Origin: Hofstenia miamia
Taxonomy: Eukaryota > Xenacoelomorpha > Acoela > Hofsteniidae
Assembly: GCA_900660155.1 (NCBI GenBank)
Contig: CABFPE010000564.1
Coordinates: 298,384 to 362,383, forward strand
Direction of reading: 5' to 3'
DNA: 64,000 nucleotides
The notes under the pieces were generated by a model. The model was not told where the DNA came from. It did no database searches and was given only the letters and a program-made list of their open reading frames with translations. The position numbers were made by a program, and so were the translations under genes. How positions within the stretch are numbered: the stretch's first letter is position 1; each line of letters begins with the position of its first letter. Below are positions 60,946-64,000 of the stretch, in pieces.

Positions 60946-60968
60946 ATTTTTCTCGCAATTTCTAAAAG
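60946..60968 (+). CDS. CFAP92: CFAP92-like exon 16, putative 23-nt microexon
   Basis: Exon 15 ends in phase 0 and exon 17 starts in phase 2, so something of 3n+2 length must lie between. The sequence after GTCTTTTTCGTTTTAAG and before GTGTTGAG encodes IFLAISK plus two bases and fits exactly. The join PFANSER-IFLAISKS-NKAFLERLL reads like the hydrophobic strand that the family has here. The acceptor has a good pyrimidine tract. It remains an inference, since other combinations cannot be excluded. Confidence 0.6.
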
Positions 60969-61438
60969 GTGTTGAGAAAGGAAGTGTCTTAATTGATTTT
61001 CCAATTTTCGACATTTTCTACCATTAAAATGTGTAATTGCACACTAAGTACAAAATCAAATTGCTTTTTGTAAAACAGTGGAAATCATTTTATTTCATAT
61101 CATGTAATCGTAATTGAAATATCTCTTGGAAAAATCAATCTTTCTATAGATCTACGCCCAAGAGACTTCCATATTATATAAATATTTATGTTAATATTTA
61201 CTAGCAATTGCTAAAACCTATTTTATAGGAAAAAAATTTATTCATACTTTTTAATTGCATTAATTTCAAATATTCTTCAGTTCAACTGTCAAATTCATTG
61301 ATAAGGTTTGCCAAACGATGCTTTCCGTATTTCTTTGCTAATTCTATCATTTATTTTATAAAAGTTTTTATAATTTTTTAGAGAGTAATTGATTGTTTAG
61401 TGTCCCTTTGGCCGTCTTGTATATGCATTTGATTTCAG

Positions 61439-61561
61439 TAATAAAGCTTTCTTGGAAAGACTGCTGAGTGCAATTCGTGAAATCAATGCCCAAGCTTTAT
61501 CAATCGATCACTTGGCGAAAGAAACTTTGAAAACAGCTTTGTCAACATACCGACTGTCCGA
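61439..61561 (+). CDS. CFAP92: CFAP92-like exon 17
   Basis: The acceptor GATTTCAG|T and donor CCGA|GTATGT (phase 2) frame NKAFLERLLSAIREINAQAL and then SIDHLAKETLKTALSTYRLS. The REINAQAL helix followed by a second helix and STYxLS is a recognised block of the CFAP92 C-terminal region. Confidence 0.88.
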
Positions 61562-61758
61562 GTATGTAATCTATGTGCTTTCAAAATCCATCTTGAATTC
61601 TTAACCTTTGATACATTAGCCAGAAGCATTGAACTTTAGAAACTCTTTCCAAATAGATTTTTATACTAGAAATATATTTTGCTCTCAGAACTCAGAATCG
61701 CTTCTTTTTATAGATTATTGAATTTTTTCTGTCAATTACATTATGTAGTATACTTTAG

Positions 61759-61898
61759 TGAGCAAAAGCTAAATCGTAGTCTGGATTTGATTACTGGATT
61801 CTATTTGGCTGATGGTGAATATTTTATATTTATTCTTGAAGGTATCCATAAAGAAGGCATTCAACAACTATGGTCAAAAGTTCAACGCCCCGAAAATG
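61759..61898 (+). CDS. CFAP92: CFAP92-like exon 18
   Basis: The acceptor ACTTTAG|T completes an Asp codon; then EQKLNRSLDLITGFYLADGE and YFIFILEGIHKEGIQQLW. The donor AATG|GTAATA leaves phase 1. LDxxTGFxxxDGExxxFxLEGxxxxxIxxLW is a family block with a strand-turn-helix look. Confidence 0.88.
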
Positions 61899-61956
61899 GT
61901 AATAATTTGATATTTAAATGAATTAGCTAGTACTAACAATTTTCAATTTCATTCAG

Positions 61957-61995
61957 TTTGTACAATATTTACATCGACTAAAGCAAGAAATTTTA
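61957..61995 (+). CDS. CFAP92: CFAP92-like exon 19 (39 bp)
   Basis: The acceptor TTCATTCAG|TT follows a 58-bp intron containing TACTAAC, and the donor TTTTA|GTAAAC leaves phase 1. It encodes CTIFTSTKARNF. The frame requires ending before a TGA at 62009. Phase agrees on both sides, but the donor is weak, so the right border is less sure than others. Confidence 0.6.
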
Positions 61996-62765
61996 GTAAA
62001 CAGAGATACAGAACCGATTGATTTCTCATGTCGCTATGTACGTACGAAATGCTCAAAAAGCGTACACAGCGACATATGAAAACAAATTAGCGGAATTCTG
62101 CAGAAAAAATGACATTGGATGGATGGCTGTGAATTGCTTATTTTTTAAAATTCTAACTATATTTGTGCAATATACTCTAAGTTTGCCAATTTCTGGCTGA
62201 ATTGTTCACTAGATTGTTGAGTAATTATAGAGACATACTTAGGCTGCCATTTTCAATAAAATTTATCTTTGTTCTAAAACAGACTTATCTTATTATTTCA
62301 GCACTTGTGATTAAGTTCTGTTTCAGAGTGTAGTTCACGAGCCCAAGTTAAAATAATTTTTCGAATTTTGCCTCAAATACAAGCACATTTTTAAAATATT
62401 TTTTTCTGTGTGAAGATAAAACAAATTTAACAACATAGTAAGAGCAATTTTATCAATTTAATCGTTTTAATCGGTTTCTCGACAGGCCAACACTTTAGCG
62501 TCAGATTACATAAAGTTTTATCATTGCAACACTAAACCAGATATTTTCCATTAAATCTCAATGAATTTATAATACTAAAATTAGCAATTGCGCCTAGAAA
62601 CTCAATTTATTATTTTAAATATATTACTGTTCTAATTATTGAAAATTAACCGCACTTACATATTTTATTTAACAGCATTATGAACTATGAAATAATAGCA
62701 GGTTTCTCAGCACTAATTGAACAATGAACAACTAGGTAACAGTTTTAAAACTTTTCTCAATATTA

Positions 62766-62768
<3 letters not shown>

Positions 62769-62807
<39 letters not shown>
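62769..62807. repeat. (TA)n microsatellite
   Basis: A TA tract in intron 19 (61996-63046), which is otherwise featureless. Confidence 0.95.
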
Positions 62808-63046
62808 GTGAGTTAATCATTTACTTGTTATTTAACGCTAGATGGCATAACATGTAGTTTAATCATACTAATGATGTAATGCTTAATCTGAAATGCAAAA
62901 ATAGTTTCTTATTTAATGTGCACAATCTTAGCTAATTTGCATTTTAAATTTTGAAAAGAAGTATAGTTTTTGAAAAAAGTGGACGCACTATGGCACATTA
63001 ATTTTTCATAAATAGTTGAAATATTTTTTACATATACTTTATTTAG

Positions 63047-63234
63047 ATTTATACTTTCGTGGTCTATACGATTCGGACTTGATGTTTTTGGAAAGACTGT
63101 ATTTGAAGTTTGGACCTGGTCTGCAAAGAGTGCGTCTTCACGAGCCACTAACTGATATAATGCAACAACCTCTTCTTTATGTAAGGGACATGGTCCCAAG
63201 GCCTTGCTTTGAAGCTCTATCCAAACTCAGTCAG
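63047..63234 (+). CDS. CFAP92: CFAP92-like exon 20
   Basis: The acceptor TTATTTAG|AT and donor AGTCAG|GTTTTT (phase 0) frame GLYDSDLMFLERLYLKFGPG, then LQRVRLHEPLTDIMQQP and LLYVRDMVPRPCFEALSKLS. The YVRDMVPxxCFEALSxL block is, with exon 13, the clearest family signature. Confidence 0.9.
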
Positions 63235-63788
63235 GTTTTTATGCTGTTTACATTCCAAGTTAATACATTTTCATTTACTGTTAGTACAAAATGATTCAAT
63301 TGATCATTTCAAGGACTGTTCCAGTCATAGACTTAAAATATAATGGTGGTTTATTACTTAACAATAAAGATTCTCATTAATATATGTCAATATTTTTCAT
63401 TTATTCTAATTTTGCAACAATGATAACTTTGTTCAAGATTTGGGACTAATTTGAAAAACCGTGTCTAAATTTTAATATATATTTATATTTATATACAATC
63501 ACTACCCAATCATTTCGTTCGTTTGGTCTAAATTCTGCGAATTGTAGCTGGATTTAAACAAATTACCAGTTATTTCATAACATTTTTGCCTAATCATGAA
63601 AACTAAAATTCAGATTGAATGTTCAATTTTATTTAAATTCGAATGAAACAATAGCACCACTGGCATGATATATGTTGGCATCATGTATGTTTAATGGATT
63701 TTTGGAAAGTCTTGGCGCAAATTGAGATAAATTTAAATTTGCTTTCTTTGAATAATAATTTCTGTAAGTATTTTTGGATTGAATTTAG

Positions 63789-63906
63789 CTTCGAACCTCA
63801 CAAAGACTACGCGATGCTGTTAAAAACAATTTGTTTCCGGACGCAGAAATGTTACAGGCAATGGGACGCGAATTTGGAATTCCTTTGATTCAAGAAGAAT
63901 ATGAAG
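63789..63906 (+). CDS. CFAP92: CFAP92-like exon 21 (gene continues beyond window)
   Basis: The acceptor GAATTTAG|C opens in phase 0, giving LRTSQRLRDAVKNNLFPDAE, then MLQAMGREFGIPLIQEEYE. The donor GAAG|GTATTT leaves phase 1, so at least one further exon lies to the right. Confidence 0.88.
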
Positions 63907-63984
63907 GTATTTTCAAAGAATTATAAGTTAGTGCACATTAATAAAAAATCAAATATATCTATTTCTTTCCTGGAGCCGATTTTA

Positions 63985-64000
63985 CCCCCCCCCCCCCCCC
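63985..64000. repeat. Poly-C run at window edge
   Basis: At least sixteen C in a row reach the end of the window. Its full length is unknown. Long C homopolymers are rare in this AT-rich sequence. Confidence 0.8.

Larger units (their letters stand above)
2957..63906 (+). other. CFAP92: Whole gene: CFAP92-like cilia/flagella-associated protein, 21 exons, 3' end outside window
   Basis: The twenty-one exons listed below have AG/GT borders and join with matching phases into 2,953 nt (984 codons plus one base). Domain order: residues 1-140 Ser/Arg/Lys-rich and probably disordered; about 160-260 DUF4550-like; about 395-505 a polar linker with a basic stretch; about 520-730 C2-like, with NPLTITIES, CLPVYCRYKF, LREYLCGPNFEIEVHDRDR and WDPYGVAKFDMSEMLLG; about 740-984 the conserved C-terminal region with REINAQAL, LYVRDMVPRPCFEAL and NNLFPDAEML. 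Family members are axonemal proteins of motile cilia with no known enzyme activity. The symbol comes from remembered similarity to CFAP92/KIAA1257. The gene model is surer than the name. Confidence 0.7.

Noticed and set aside
1-64000. Bacterial operons, CRISPR arrays, phage or anti-phage systems
   Set aside because: The spliced gene structure and the animal-type transposons show eukaryotic DNA, and no such features are present.

Overview
This is AT-rich (about 70% by eye) eukaryotic DNA from an animal, very probably an aquatic invertebrate. The signs are many phase-consistent GT-AG introns, a gene of the motile cilium, LINE fragments with CR1/Jockey-type reverse transcriptase motifs, degenerate Tc1/mariner copies, hAT-like miniature elements, a piggyBac derivative and many (TA)n arrays. 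I cannot name the species.

The window is mostly one plus-strand gene. Twenty-one exons from an ATG at 2957 to 63906 join with matching splice phases into one open frame of 984 codons that runs off the right edge. I read it as a CFAP92 (KIAA1257/DUF4550)-like axonemal protein: a Ser/Arg-rich N-terminus, a DUF4550-like block (exons 4-5), a C2-like middle (exons 11-14) and a conserved C-terminal region (exons 15-21). The name rests on remembered family motifs, not on a search. Introns run from 47 bp to 33,557 bp, and one exon is a 23-nt microexon.

The giant intron (18582-52138) holds a second gene on the opposite strand. Three exons (35251-34988, 32248-31988 and 30696-30472) encode most of a putative metal-dependent cyclase (kynurenine-formamidase-like). 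Its signature reads HGGTHLEAPRM where the family usually has HxGTHxDxPxH, so two metal or active-site positions are changed. Its 5' exons and one short internal exon were not found.

The rest is mobile-element debris, layer on layer. By position: a LINE tail (1-341); a reverse-transcriptase pseudogene (1445-2000); a 205-bp hairpin MITE (2189-2393); a 362-bp MITE with 9-bp target duplications (3273-3634); a LINE 3' end (3966-5020); a mariner pseudogene (5240-5697); a LINE split by a second mariner (5990-8105); two related hAT MITEs with perfect 8-bp duplications (11275-11428 and 44329-44568); a Tc1 pseudogene (25250-26353); a foldback element with subterminal iterons (28915-29554); a probable hAT element (32926-33582); another LINE pseudogene (44930-46035); a complete 989-bp piggyBac derivative with TTAA duplications (55321-56309); and a Tc1 pseudogene (56778-57240). 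The piggyBac derivative keeps an open frame for the acidic N-terminus and zinc-binding C-terminus but lacks the catalytic domain.

I saw no bacterial-type system, CRISPR array, rRNA or convincing tRNA. The most unusual items are the piggyBac derivative, the altered-motif cyclase nested antisense in the giant intron, and the foldback element with iterated termini.
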